From Candidatus Aminicenantota bacterium (GTDB taxonomy: Bacteria; Acidobacteriota; Aminicenantia; Aminicenantales; Aminicenantaceae), in NCBI GenBank assembly GCA_030627155.1, contig DAOUSP010000060.1, positions 1 through 7,069 of the forward strand: DNA of 7,069 nt. Direction: 5' to 3'. Position 1 is the stretch's first letter; the number at the start of each line of letters is the position of its first letter. The notes under the pieces are model-generated. The model did not search any database. It saw only the letters and a program-made list of their open reading frames with translations, and had not been told where the DNA came from. Positions 1 to 5,879 of this stretch are shown piece after piece. Position numbers and translations under genes: made by a program.

Positions 1-50
1 AGCTTGCTTTGCGTGGCGAAATCCCTGGCATTACTAAAGCTTCTTGGTAA
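1..50 (+). CDS. rpsN: 30S ribosomal protein S14, C-terminal end (partial)
   Basis: Only the last 15 complete codons are present. Read from base 3, they give LALRGEIPGITKASW followed by a TAA stop. The ending GEIPG-x-x-KASW is the characteristic C-terminus of ribosomal protein S14, which sits in the head of the 30S subunit near the decoding-side rRNA. S14 directly upstream of S8 is the standard spc-operon order, which supports the call. The zinc-binding (short) and zinc-free (long) S14 types share this ending, so the type cannot be told from this fragment. The gene starts before the window, and 21 bases separate its stop from rpsH. Confidence 0.93.
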   Translation, partial: LALRGEIPGITKASW

Positions 51-71
51 ATTTAGTGAGAGGATGAAACA

Positions 72-470
72 ATGAGTATGACAGATCCTATTGCAGATAT
101 GCTTACAAGAATCAGAAATGCTGTTATGGCGAAAAAAAAAGAAGTGAGTATGCCTTCTTCCCGGATGAAGGTTGAGATTGCTAAAGTTTTTAAGGAAGAG
201 GGGTATATTCAAAATTTTAAAGTAATCGATGATAACAAGCAGGGAATATTGAATATCACTCTGAAATATAATAAAGAGAAACAAAATGCTATTACCGGCA
301 TAAAAAAAATAACTAAACCAGGATGTCGTGTATATTGCAAAAAAGACTCCATTCCTAAAGTGCTTGGAGGGTTAGGCATCGCAATTATATCGACGCCGAA
401 AGGAATTATTACAGGAAAACATTGTGAAGAACTCAGTGTAGGAGGAGAAATTATATGCTACATATGGTAA
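72..470 (+). CDS. rpsH: 30S ribosomal protein S8
   Basis: S8 binds the central domain of 16S rRNA and is a primary assembly protein of the 30S platform. In E. coli it also represses translation of the spc operon. The 132-residue product has the usual family length. It opens with MTDPIADMLTRIRNA (from residue 3), the standard S8 N-terminus. The rRNA-binding C-terminal half has VLGGLGIAIISTPKGI (residues 97-112), and the protein ends GGEIICYIW, matching the family ending GGE-x-LCYVW. The ATG at 72 has a purine-rich ribosome binding site (GAGAGGA, about 57-63). Codons 20-23 contain a run of nine A (132-140) encoding Lys-Lys-Lys, a possible slippage spot. The S8 mRNA target known from E. coli lies around rplE, which would be upstream of this window. 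Confidence 0.98.
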   Translation: MSMTDPIADMLTRIRNAVMAKKKEVSMPSSRMKVEIAKVFKEEGYIQNFKVIDDNKQGILNITLKYNKEKQNAITGIKKITKPGCRVYCKKDSIPKVLGGLGIAIISTPKGIITGKHCEELSVGGEIICYIW

Positions 471-497
471 GTAAAGCTTAAAAGAGAGGGCTAAAAA

Positions 498-1043
498 ATG
501 TCAAGAATAGGAAAGCAACCAATTCCAATACCTGATGGTGTGAAGGTTCAAGTTTTATCTAATATAATCGAATTTGAGGGACCAAAAGGACAACTTTCTT
601 CGCCTTTAATCCCTGGTATAAAAGCCGAGTTTAAAGACAATATGCTGATTTTCACAAGAGAGAATGATACTATACAACTTCTGTCTTTCCATGGCCTTTG
701 CCGGAGCTTAGCAGCTAATGCAGTAACAGGAGTATCTTATGGATTTACCAAACAGCTTGAAATTGTTGGCGTGGGATATCGTGCTAAGTTGGATAAAAAC
801 AAATTAGAACTAAACTTGGGATATTCAAAGCCTGTTATCTATAATATCCCTAGTGATATTGAAATTGTATTGGAAAAAACTACATTGATAACAATCAAAG
901 GTATAGATAAACAGAGAGTAGGACAGGAAGCTTACAGGATACGAAGCTTTCGCAAGCCAGACCCCTATAAGAATAAAGGGATTCGTTATGTTGGCGAGCG
1001 GTTGATTAAAAAAGAACGAAAGGCGGGGGTGAGCGTTGGTTAA
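498..1043 (+). CDS. rplF: 50S ribosomal protein L6
   Basis: L6 binds 23S rRNA near the sarcin-ricin loop and helps shape the factor-binding region of the 50S subunit. The 181-residue product has normal family length and two repeated L6-type domains. Visible marks are MSRIGKQPI at the N-terminus, EGPKG (27-31), and GVGYRA (91-96), which begins the second domain. The L6 signature RKPDPYKNKGIRY lies at 152-164, followed by a Lys-rich tail (VGERLIKKERKAG). The ATG at 498 follows an AGAGAGGG-type ribosome binding site (about 483-490). The last 8 bases overlap the start of rplR, so L18 translation is probably coupled to L6. Confidence 0.98.
   Translation: MSRIGKQPIPIPDGVKVQVLSNIIEFEGPKGQLSSPLIPGIKAEFKDNMLIFTRENDTIQLLSFHGLCRSLAANAVTGVSYGFTKQLEIVGVGYRAKLDKNKLELNLGYSKPVIYNIPSDIEIVLEKTTLITIKGIDKQRVGQEAYRIRSFRKPDPYKNKGIRYVGERLIKKERKAGVSVG
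1025..1038 (+). promoter_or_regulatory. ribosome binding site and TTG start of rplR
   Basis: GGGGGTGA at 1025-1032 differs by one base from the ideal GGAGGTGA and lies just before TTG 1036-1038. The next in-frame candidate, GTG at 1051, has only GGTTAAAGACAAA in front and no comparable site. The TTG is therefore the better start. The spacing of 3 bases from the end of the match is short, so initiation may depend on ribosomes finishing rplF. Confidence 0.6.
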
Positions 1044-1410
1044 AGACAAAGTGACTTTAAAGAAAAAAGCGAAAAGCCGAATTCGAAAAAGAATCAGGAA
1101 GAAACTTAAAGGGACAAGTGAGCGCCCAAGAGTTTTTATTTTCAAGAGCAATAAGTATATTTATAGCCAAGTAATCAATGATGAAGAAGGGGTGGTGTTA
1201 ACAGCGGCCTCAACTTTGGAGAAGGAATTTAGAGAGAAAAATAAAAATACAAAAAGCGTCGAAGCTTCTAAAAGTTTAGGAGAAATTTTAGCCAAGAGAT
1301 TGAAACAAAAAAAGATTGAAAGCGTTATATTTGACAGGGGGATTTCTCCCTATCATGGTCGCATAAAGGCTTTAGCGGAAGCCATGAGAAAAGCAGGGCT
1401 CATTTTTTAG
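1036..1410 (+). CDS. rplR: 50S ribosomal protein L18
   Basis: L18 binds 5S rRNA and, with L5, docks it onto the 50S central protuberance. The product is 124 residues, within the family range. It has a very basic N-terminus (KKKAKSRIRKRIRKKLKG, residues 9-26), followed by the core start RPRVFIFKSNKYIYSQVI (30-47). The C-terminal signature FDRG-x(3)-YHGRIKALAEA lies at about 99-116 and the protein ends GLIF. Position between L6 and S5 is the standard order. The start is TTG at 1036, inside the last codons of rplF (8-base overlap). GTG at 1051 would drop 5 residues and is the fallback start. The gap to rpsE is 34 bases, the longest in the window. Confidence 0.97.
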   Translation: MVKDKVTLKKKAKSRIRKRIRKKLKGTSERPRVFIFKSNKYIYSQVINDEEGVVLTAASTLEKEFREKNKNTKSVEASKSLGEILAKRLKQKKIESVIFDRGISPYHGRIKALAEAMRKAGLIF

Positions 1411-1430
1411 TCCAAGTGCAATGGAATCAT

Positions 1431-1447
1431 AAGGAGGAATAAGCGTG
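1431..1447 (+). promoter_or_regulatory. strong ribosome binding site and GTG start of rpsE
   Basis: AAGGAGGA at 1431-1438 is a near-perfect Shine-Dalgarno sequence, 6 bases before GTG 1445-1447. No in-frame ATG lies nearby, so this site fixes the non-ATG start of S5. Confidence 0.85.
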
Positions 1448-1963
1448 GTAGAAGATGGAATAATCGAAGAGATGGAAGAGCGAGAACTCGAACTAAGAGA
1501 CCAGGTCATTTCTATACGAAGGGTGACAAAGGTTGTTAAGGGTGGTAAGAACTTGAGTTTTTCTGCATTGGTAGCAGTTGGAAATGAAAATGGAATTGTT
1601 GGGATTGGAAAAGGGAAAGCCAGGGAAGTGCCTCAGGCAATCGCAAAAGCTGCAGAGGACGCTAAAAAAAATCTCATAAGAGTTCCACTCAAAGAGACGA
1701 CGATCCCATACTATATAAAAGGAGTTCATGGAGGTGGTGCTGTCATCTTGAGGCCTGCTTCTAAAGGAACCGGTGTTATTGCAGGCGGGGCCGTGAGGGT
1801 CATCATGGAGCTTGCTGGAATAAAGGATATTTTGACCAAGTCATTGCGAAGTAATAATCCAATAAGTGTTGCTCATGCGACTATTGATGCGTTAAAAAAA
1901 CTAAAGAGCTCTGAAAAAGTCTCTGAAAATAGAGGAAAATCAAAGGACGTCATATGGCAGTAG
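1445..1963 (+). CDS. rpsE: 30S ribosomal protein S5
   Basis: S5 sits on the solvent side of the 30S subunit, helps translational accuracy and lines the mRNA entry. The 172-residue product is close to the usual length of about 165. The N-terminal double-stranded-RNA-binding-like domain covers roughly residues 17-80: VISIRRVTKVVKGGKNLSFS includes the KVVKGG loop linked to spectinomycin response in E. coli, and GIGKGKAREVPQAIAKA follows. The C-terminal ribosomal S5 domain covers about 88-152, with HGGGAVILRPASKGTGVIAGG and SNNPISVAHATIDAL. The residues before the core are acidic (EDGIIEEMEERELELRD), a variable region in this family. Start is GTG with a strong ribosome binding site. The final 10 bases overlap rpmD. 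Confidence 0.98.
   Translation: MVEDGIIEEMEERELELRDQVISIRRVTKVVKGGKNLSFSALVAVGNENGIVGIGKGKAREVPQAIAKAAEDAKKNLIRVPLKETTIPYYIKGVHGGGAVILRPASKGTGVIAGGAVRVIMELAGIKDILTKSLRSNNPISVAHATIDALKKLKSSEKVSENRGKSKDVIWQ
1942..1956 (+). promoter_or_regulatory. ribosome binding site for the upstream start of rpmD
   Basis: AAAGGA at 1942-1947 lies 6 bases before ATG 1954-1956, inside the end of rpsE. The alternative in-frame ATG at 2002 is preceded only by a weak A-rich stretch with AAAGAAGA. The spacing therefore favours the longer L30 product. Confidence 0.5.
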
Positions 1964-2223
1964 AGAGGCCTTTATTAAAAAAAACGAAAGAAGAAACAAA
2001 AATGACAGCCCAAAAGATAAAGCAAAAACCAGCAGAAAAACAATTAAGGATAAAACTCGTGCGGAGCCCCATAGGCCGCCCTCAAAAACAGAGGGAGGTT
2101 GTGAAAGGATTAGGTTTAAGGAAGCTGAATTCTGAGGTCATCCGCAAAGATTGTCCGGAAATTTGGGGCATGATTAGAAAAATTCCTCACTTGGTGAGAG
2201 TGGAGGCATTGGAGAAAAAATGA
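1954..2223 (+). CDS. rpmD: 50S ribosomal protein L30 with Lys-rich N-terminal extension
   Basis: L30 is a small 50S protein that binds 23S rRNA. It is absent from some bacterial groups. The recognisable core is residues 31-85: LRIKLVRSPIGRP (31-43), GLGLRKLNSEV (52-62), then GMIRKIPHLVRVE (72-84), all in the order typical of the family. The family is usually about 60 residues, whereas this product has 89. The extra 30 or so residues are at the N-terminus, are Lys/Gln/Glu-rich and low in complexity, and contain an A8 run (1977-1984). An internal ATG at 2002 would give 73 residues. The ATG at 1954 has the better ribosome binding site and overlaps rpsE by 10 bases. The stop TGA overlaps the rplO start as ATGA. 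Confidence 0.93.
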   Translation: MAVERPLLKKTKEETKMTAQKIKQKPAEKQLRIKLVRSPIGRPQKQREVVKGLGLRKLNSEVIRKDCPEIWGMIRKIPHLVRVEALEKK

Positions 2224-2663
2224 ATCTGAGCAATCTTCACCCAGCAAAGAATTCAAAGAAGAATAGAAAAAGAGTTGGCCGAGGGCCTGGTTCAGGGTAT
2301 GGAAAAACAGCGGGACGCGGCACAAAAGGTCAGAAGTCAATTTCTGGATACTCTCGCAAAAGAGGATTTGAAGGTGGGCAAATGCCTTTACACAGAAGGG
2401 TTCCAAAGAGAGGTTTTACGAATATCTTCCGGAAAGAATATGCAGAAGTGAATATCGACCGGTTAGACAAGATTAAGAAGGAGAAAATTCACCCAAAGGA
2501 TCTTGTCGAGGCAAGAATAATGAAAAAAGAATCCGAAAGTCTAAAAATATTAGGGAGAGGAAAGATTTCTTCGCAAAAAATTGTTTATGCGCATAAGTTT
2601 TCTAAGTCCGCCAAAAAGAAAATCGAAGACGCGGGTGGGAAAGCAATTCTTATTGGAAGTTAA
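2220..2663 (+). CDS. rplO: 50S ribosomal protein L15
   Basis: L15 is a 23S-rRNA-binding assembly protein of the 50S subunit with a long extended N-terminal arm. The 147-residue product matches the family length. It begins MNLSNLHPAKNSKKNRKRVG, and the Gly/Arg-rich arm GRGPGSGYGKTAGRGTKGQ (20-38) is diagnostic. FEGGQMPL (50-57) and VPKRGF (61-66) follow. The C-terminal L15 signature spans about 109-140 (KILGRGKIS, then AHKFSKSAKKKIEDAGG). The ATG at 2220 overlaps the rpmD stop (ATGA), with GGAG at 2211-2214 as ribosome binding site, so translation is likely coupled. Only two bases separate its stop from secY. Confidence 0.98.
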   Translation: MNLSNLHPAKNSKKNRKRVGRGPGSGYGKTAGRGTKGQKSISGYSRKRGFEGGQMPLHRRVPKRGFTNIFRKEYAEVNIDRLDKIKKEKIHPKDLVEARIMKKESESLKILGRGKISSQKIVYAHKFSKSAKKKIEDAGGKAILIGS

Positions 2664-2665
2664 AG

Positions 2666-4048
2666 ATGCTTGAAAGTATAAAAAACATTTTCAGTATTCC
2701 AGACCTGAGAAAAAGGGTTATTTTTACATTAATGATCCTGGCTGTTTACAGAATTGGTGCTCAAATTCCTAACCCTGGTATAAGTGCTGCTGCGCTAGCG
2801 GAATTCTGGCAGGCTCAAAAAGGGACTATTTTAGGGTTTGTTGATTTATTTTCAGGTAGAAACATGTCACGAATGACCATTTTCGCATTGGGCATAATGC
2901 CATATATCAGTGCCTCGATTATTCTTCAGCTTCTACAGGTTGTTTGGCCCTACTTGGAGAGATTATCCAAAGAAGGGGAACTTGGACGGAAAAAAATTAC
3001 TCAATATACTCGATACGGAACAATTTTTATTTGTGTTATCCAGTCCTTTGGAATTGCTATGTTCCTTGAAGCATTAAGGAGTCCAGGAGGAGCGCCAATT
3101 GTTTCTCATCCAGGTATAGGATTTAAGTTTCTGACTGTTCTAACACTCACAACAGGGACTGTTTTTATCATGTGGCTAGGGGAGCAGATTTCAGAAAGAG
3201 GCATTGGAAATGGAATATCACTTATCATTTTTGCAGGGATCGTAGTCGATTTTCCAAGAGGGTTACAGGGTCTTTTGGTTGGGCTGCGGACAGGTGATAT
3301 GTCTCCTTTAAAGATCATCTTTCTCATGATTATAATGCTTGCGGTTGTAGGAATAATCGTTTTTGTGGAAAGAGGACAGAGACGTATTCCAGTCTCTTAT
3401 GCGAAACGGGTCGTTGGGAGAAAGATTTACGGAGGACAGAGCACTCATCTTCCCCTGAGGGTAAATACCGGAGGAGTGATTCCTATTATTTTTGCGGCAT
3501 CTATAATCACTATTCCCTCCACCATAGCTCAGCTTGTGAAAATTCCGGCATTTCAGTCGATAGCCCAGCAGTTCGGCTTGGGCATGCCTTTGTATAATTT
3601 AGTTTATGTAAGTGCGATTATTTTCTTTACATATTTCTATGTGTCGATTATTTTTAATCCTACCGATGTTGCAGATAATTTAAAGAAATATGGCGGATTT
3701 ATCCCAGGTATCAGACCAGGGAGAAACACTGCTGATTTTATCGATAATATTCTTTCCCGCATTACTTTAGTGGGAGCCCTTTATTTGGCCATAATAGCTA
3801 TTCTTCCTGAGTTTTTTATGACAGGATTTAAACTCCACACACTCCCTCTTATAGGAAGTTTTTTAGAAGCCAACTTGCCAAATTGGTTTACACAAGGGAT
3901 GAATATAAATTTTTATTTCGGGGGAACATCTATCCTTATTGTAGTTGGTGTAGCGATGGATACCCTCCAGCAAATTGAGGCCCAACTTGTGATGAGACAC
4001 TATGATGGCTTCATGCGCCGCGGCCGACTTAAGGGAAGGAGAGGATGA
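2666..4048 (+). CDS. secY: protein translocase channel subunit SecY
   Basis: SecY is the channel of the Sec translocon in the inner membrane. With SecE and SecG it passes unfolded proteins driven by SecA or by the ribosome. The 460 residues contain ten hydrophobic segments, at roughly 17-36, 70-93, 117-136, 154-172, 183-200, 216-234, 269-288, 312-330, 365-385 and 417-433. Family marks are FSIPDLRKRV at the N-terminus, GIMPYISASIILQLL (76-90) in helix 2 next to the plug region, ERLSKEGELGRKKITQYTRY (98-117), GERGIGNG-type ISERGIGNGIS (185-195), and the ribosome/SecA-facing loops ERGQRRIPVSYAKR (235-248) and GGFIPGIRPG (343-352). Arg350 corresponds by alignment to E. coli Arg357, needed for SecA-driven export. 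It ends in a basic cytoplasmic tail (RRGRLKGRRG). Position after L15 is universal in spc operons. Its stop overlaps the adk start (ATGA). Confidence 0.99.
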   Translation: MLESIKNIFSIPDLRKRVIFTLMILAVYRIGAQIPNPGISAAALAEFWQAQKGTILGFVDLFSGRNMSRMTIFALGIMPYISASIILQLLQVVWPYLERLSKEGELGRKKITQYTRYGTIFICVIQSFGIAMFLEALRSPGGAPIVSHPGIGFKFLTVLTLTTGTVFIMWLGEQISERGIGNGISLIIFAGIVVDFPRGLQGLLVGLRTGDMSPLKIIFLMIIMLAVVGIIVFVERGQRRIPVSYAKRVVGRKIYGGQSTHLPLRVNTGGVIPIIFAASIITIPSTIAQLVKIPAFQSIAQQFGLGMPLYNLVYVSAIIFFTYFYVSIIFNPTDVADNLKKYGGFIPGIRPGRNTADFIDNILSRITLVGALYLAIIAILPEFFMTGFKLHTLPLIGSFLEANLPNWFTQGMNINFYFGGTSILIVVGVAMDTLQQIEAQLVMRHYDGFMRRGRLKGRRG

Positions 4049-4689
4049 GAATTATTCTATTGGGACCTCCGGGAAGTGGAAAAGGGACACAAGGGGACCT
4101 TATCGAAAAAAAATACGGATTCCCGAAAGTGTCTTCAGGTGACCTGTTGCGCCAAGCTGTAAAAAATGAGGCACTTTTAGATGAGGAAGTAGAAGGAGCC
4201 TTAAATTGTGGCAGATTGGTCAGTGATGATATTATTATGCTAATGATTAAAGATAGAATTTCCCAGGAAGATTGCCGAAAAGGTTATGTTATGGATGGAT
4301 TCCCGCGCAACTTGAATCAAGCAAAGATGTTTGAGGAGATAAATGGAAAGAGAAAGGAAATCGTTCTGGATATATATTTGAGTGAAAAAACTTTGATTGA
4401 AAGACTTGGAGCAAGGCGTATTTGTCCTCAATGTGGAGCAATTTACAACATGAAGCTTCAATGCCCAGAGAAAGAAGAGACATGTGATGTGTGTGGAGCA
4501 AGACTTATTCGCCGCCAAGATGACGAACTTCATGTAATAAAAGAGCGTTTGCGAGTATACAGAAATCAGGCAAAAACTCTAATAGATTATTACAAGCAAA
4601 AAGGTATTTATAACAAAATTGACGGAGAGAATAATATAGAAGATGTTTTCAGTGATATTTGTGAAATAATGGATAAGGCGATTGCATAG
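4045..4689 (+). CDS. adk: adenylate kinase, zinc-binding (long LID) type
   Basis: This cytosolic enzyme catalyses ATP + AMP = 2 ADP and keeps adenine nucleotides balanced. The 214-residue length matches long-form bacterial kinases. The P-loop GPPGSGKGT is at residues 7-15 with Lys13. The AMP-binding region includes SSGDLLR (30-36), and the DGFPRN motif is at 84-89 with catalytic Arg88. The LID domain carries four cysteines, C127-x2-C130-x16-C147-x2-C150, placed as in structural-zinc adenylate kinases. In the Bacillus subtilis enzyme the fourth ligand is Asp, here it is Cys. RRQDD (156-160) follows and supplies conserved LID residues. The start ATG overlaps the secY stop by 4 bases, with AAGGGAAGGAGAGG (4031-4044) as ribosome binding site. 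The adk-map pair after secY is common outside gammaproteobacteria. Confidence 0.98.
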   Translation: MRIILLGPPGSGKGTQGDLIEKKYGFPKVSSGDLLRQAVKNEALLDEEVEGALNCGRLVSDDIIMLMIKDRISQEDCRKGYVMDGFPRNLNQAKMFEEINGKRKEIVLDIYLSEKTLIERLGARRICPQCGAIYNMKLQCPEKEETCDVCGARLIRRQDDELHVIKERLRVYRNQAKTLIDYYKQKGIYNKIDGENNIEDVFSDICEIMDKAIA

Positions 4690-4712
4690 TCTATGAAGAC
4701 AGAGTAAAGATA

Positions 4713-5531
4713 ATGATTGTTTATAAAAGCGACAAAGAAATCCTGGCGATGAAGAAGAGCAACCAGATTGTCGCTAAAATTCTATCCGAATTGAAAAAGA
4801 TGATTCGTCCAGGAATACAGACGAAAGAACTGGACCAGTATGCCGAGAAAAGGGCAAAACAGATGGGTGCTGTACCAGCGTTTAAAGGTTATCGTGGTTA
4901 TCCTGCTTCCCTGTGTACATCCATCAATGAGGAGATTGTCCACGGGATCCCTTCTTCTCGAAAGTTGAGAGAAAGGGATATAATCAGCTTGGATTTTGGT
5001 GTTGTATATAATGGATTTTATGGTGATGCTGCAGTTACTTATCCAGTAGGAGAAGTTGACACTCATGCTGAGAAACTTATACTTACAGCTGAAAAAGCTT
5101 TTTTTCATGGCATAAAGCAGTTCAAGGAAGGAAATAGGATATCGGATATTTCCTATGCGATTCAGATGTATGTTGAATCTCAAGGTTTCTCTGTGATACG
5201 AAGTTTTGTTGGGCATGGCATTGGATTTTCGCTTCATGAAGAACCGCAGGTGCCAAATTTTGGTTTTCCAGGGCATGGCCCAAAAATAAAACCAGGGTTA
5301 GTCCTGGCGATTGAACCCATGATAGCTCTGAAGGACTGGAGAGTTGAAATTCTTAAGGATAACTGGACTGCAGTTACAAAAGATAGAAGCTTATCAGCTC
5401 ATTTCGAACACACAGTGGTTCTTACTCGAAATGGCTTGGAAATTTTAAGTCATTTACCTGTCTGCTATATTCGCACAGGCAGAGAGGATAAAGAAGGATT
5501 AGAATCTCCGAAGGGGGCGCAGTATGCCTAA
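4713..5531 (+). CDS. map: type I methionine aminopeptidase with C-terminal tail
   Basis: Map removes the initiator methionine from nascent proteins after deformylation, when residue 2 is small. The pita-bread fold ligands are all present: metal-binding Asp94, Asp105, His168, Glu201 and Glu232, with catalytic-site His77 (EIVHGIP) and His175 (SLHEEPQVPN). CTSINEEIVHGIP (68-80), GHGIG (167-171) and LAIEPM (198-203) are textbook type I motifs, and there is no N-terminal zinc-finger extension. The family core ends near residue 245 (NGLEILS). The 272-residue product carries about 26 extra residues of unknown role, and their last codons overlap infA by 8 bases. The ATG at 4713 matches the usual start (MIVYKSDKEI), but its ribosome binding site is weak. 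The gap after adk is 23 bases. Confidence 0.97.
   Translation: MIVYKSDKEILAMKKSNQIVAKILSELKKMIRPGIQTKELDQYAEKRAKQMGAVPAFKGYRGYPASLCTSINEEIVHGIPSSRKLRERDIISLDFGVVYNGFYGDAAVTYPVGEVDTHAEKLILTAEKAFFHGIKQFKEGNRISDISYAIQMYVESQGFSVIRSFVGHGIGFSLHEEPQVPNFGFPGHGPKIKPGLVLAIEPMIALKDWRVEILKDNWTAVTKDRSLSAHFEHTVVLTRNGLEILSHLPVCYIRTGREDKEGLESPKGAQYA
5457..5483 (+). other. small inverted repeats at the 3' end of map
   Basis: CCTGT at 5457-5461 can pair with ACAGG at 5475-5479. TCTGC at 5461-5465 can alternatively pair with GCAGA at 5479-5483. The two five-base stems share bases, so they exclude each other. They lie in the map tail, about 40 bases before the infA start. The stems are short with loops of 13 bases, and no U-run follows, so this is not a terminator. 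It may be chance. Confidence 0.2.
5511..5526 (+). promoter_or_regulatory. ribosome binding site of infA inside map
   Basis: AAGGGGG at 5511-5517 lies 6 bases before ATG 5524-5526, wholly within map codons. It fixes the infA start despite the 8-base overlap with map, and it constrains the map tail sequence here (SPKGAQYA). Confidence 0.7.
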
Positions 5532-5742
5532 GCAAGATGTGGTTGAGACCGAAGGAATTGTTCTGGAAACCCTTCCAAATGCTATGTTCCGTGTGGAGTT
5601 GGCCAATAAACACAAAATATTGGCTCATATATCAGGAAAAATGCGAAAGCATTTCATCCGTATTCTTCCTGGAGACAGAGTTTTGGTTGAGCTTTCTCCA
5701 TATGACCTTACTAAAGGAAGGATTACATATAGATTTAAATAA
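5524..5742 (+). CDS. infA: translation initiation factor IF-1
   Basis: IF1 is a single OB-fold protein that binds the A site of the 30S subunit during initiation and supports IF2 and IF3. The product is 72 residues, exactly the common bacterial length. Conserved stretches are VETEGIVLETLPNAMFRVEL (7-26), LAHISGKMRKHFIRILPGD (33-51) and VELSPYDLTKGRITYRFK (55-72). These match the family nearly residue for residue. The only mild difference I notice is KH in GKMRKHFIRI, where many bacteria have other residues, a known variable spot. It follows map with an 8-base overlap and precedes rpmJ by 12 bases, the usual neighbours. Confidence 0.99.
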   Translation: MPKQDVVETEGIVLETLPNAMFRVELANKHKILAHISGKMRKHFIRILPGDRVLVELSPYDLTKGRITYRFK

Positions 5743-5754
5743 AGGACAAGAATT

Positions 5755-5868
5755 ATGAAAGTTAGAGCATCAATAAAAAAGATTTGTCGGAACTGCTGTA
5801 TTATTAAAAGAAAAGGCACGCTTCGTGTAATCTGTTCGAATCCGAAGCATAAACAAAAACAAGGTTAA
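5755..5868 (+). CDS. rpmJ: 50S ribosomal protein L36, zinc-ribbon type
   Basis: This 37-codon gene starts at ATG 5755 and stops at TAA 5866-5868. It encodes MKVRASIKKIC, continues to RKGTLRVIC, and ends KHKQKQG. L36 is the smallest 50S protein and binds 23S rRNA. The zinc ligands Cys11, Cys14, Cys27 and His32 are all present, so this is the C+ form, as opposed to the zinc-free C- paralogue. An extra Cys15 is present. AAAGGA (5741-5746) serves as ribosome binding site 8 bases upstream. The infA-rpmJ-rpsM order is the standard junction between the spc and alpha parts of the cluster. Confidence 0.97.
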   Translation: MKVRASIKKICRNCCIIKRKGTLRVICSNPKHKQKQG

Positions 5869-5879
5869 ATGAGGTAAAA

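Noticed and set aside
825..1151. Minus-strand open frame of 108 codons across the rplF/rplR junction
   Set aside because: It is antisense to two clearly conserved genes. Its product is a low-complexity Phe/Leu/Ser-rich shadow of Lys/Arg-rich codons, with no recognisable family.
4690..4712. Possible promoter in the adk-map gap (TAAAGATAAT looks like a -10 element)
   Set aside because: The gap is only 23 bases, no -35-like hexamer lies at the right spacing, and AT-rich DNA gives such matches by chance.
4782..5276. Minus-strand open frame of 164 codons inside map
   Set aside because: It lies entirely opposite the catalytic core of Map, whose metal ligands are all intact. It has no recognisable motif and is explained by codon bias on the + strand.
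5537..5758. Second + strand frame of 73 codons overlapping infA
   Set aside because: It is a frame-shifted reading of infA. IF1 in the other frame matches the family along its full length and has the ribosome binding site.
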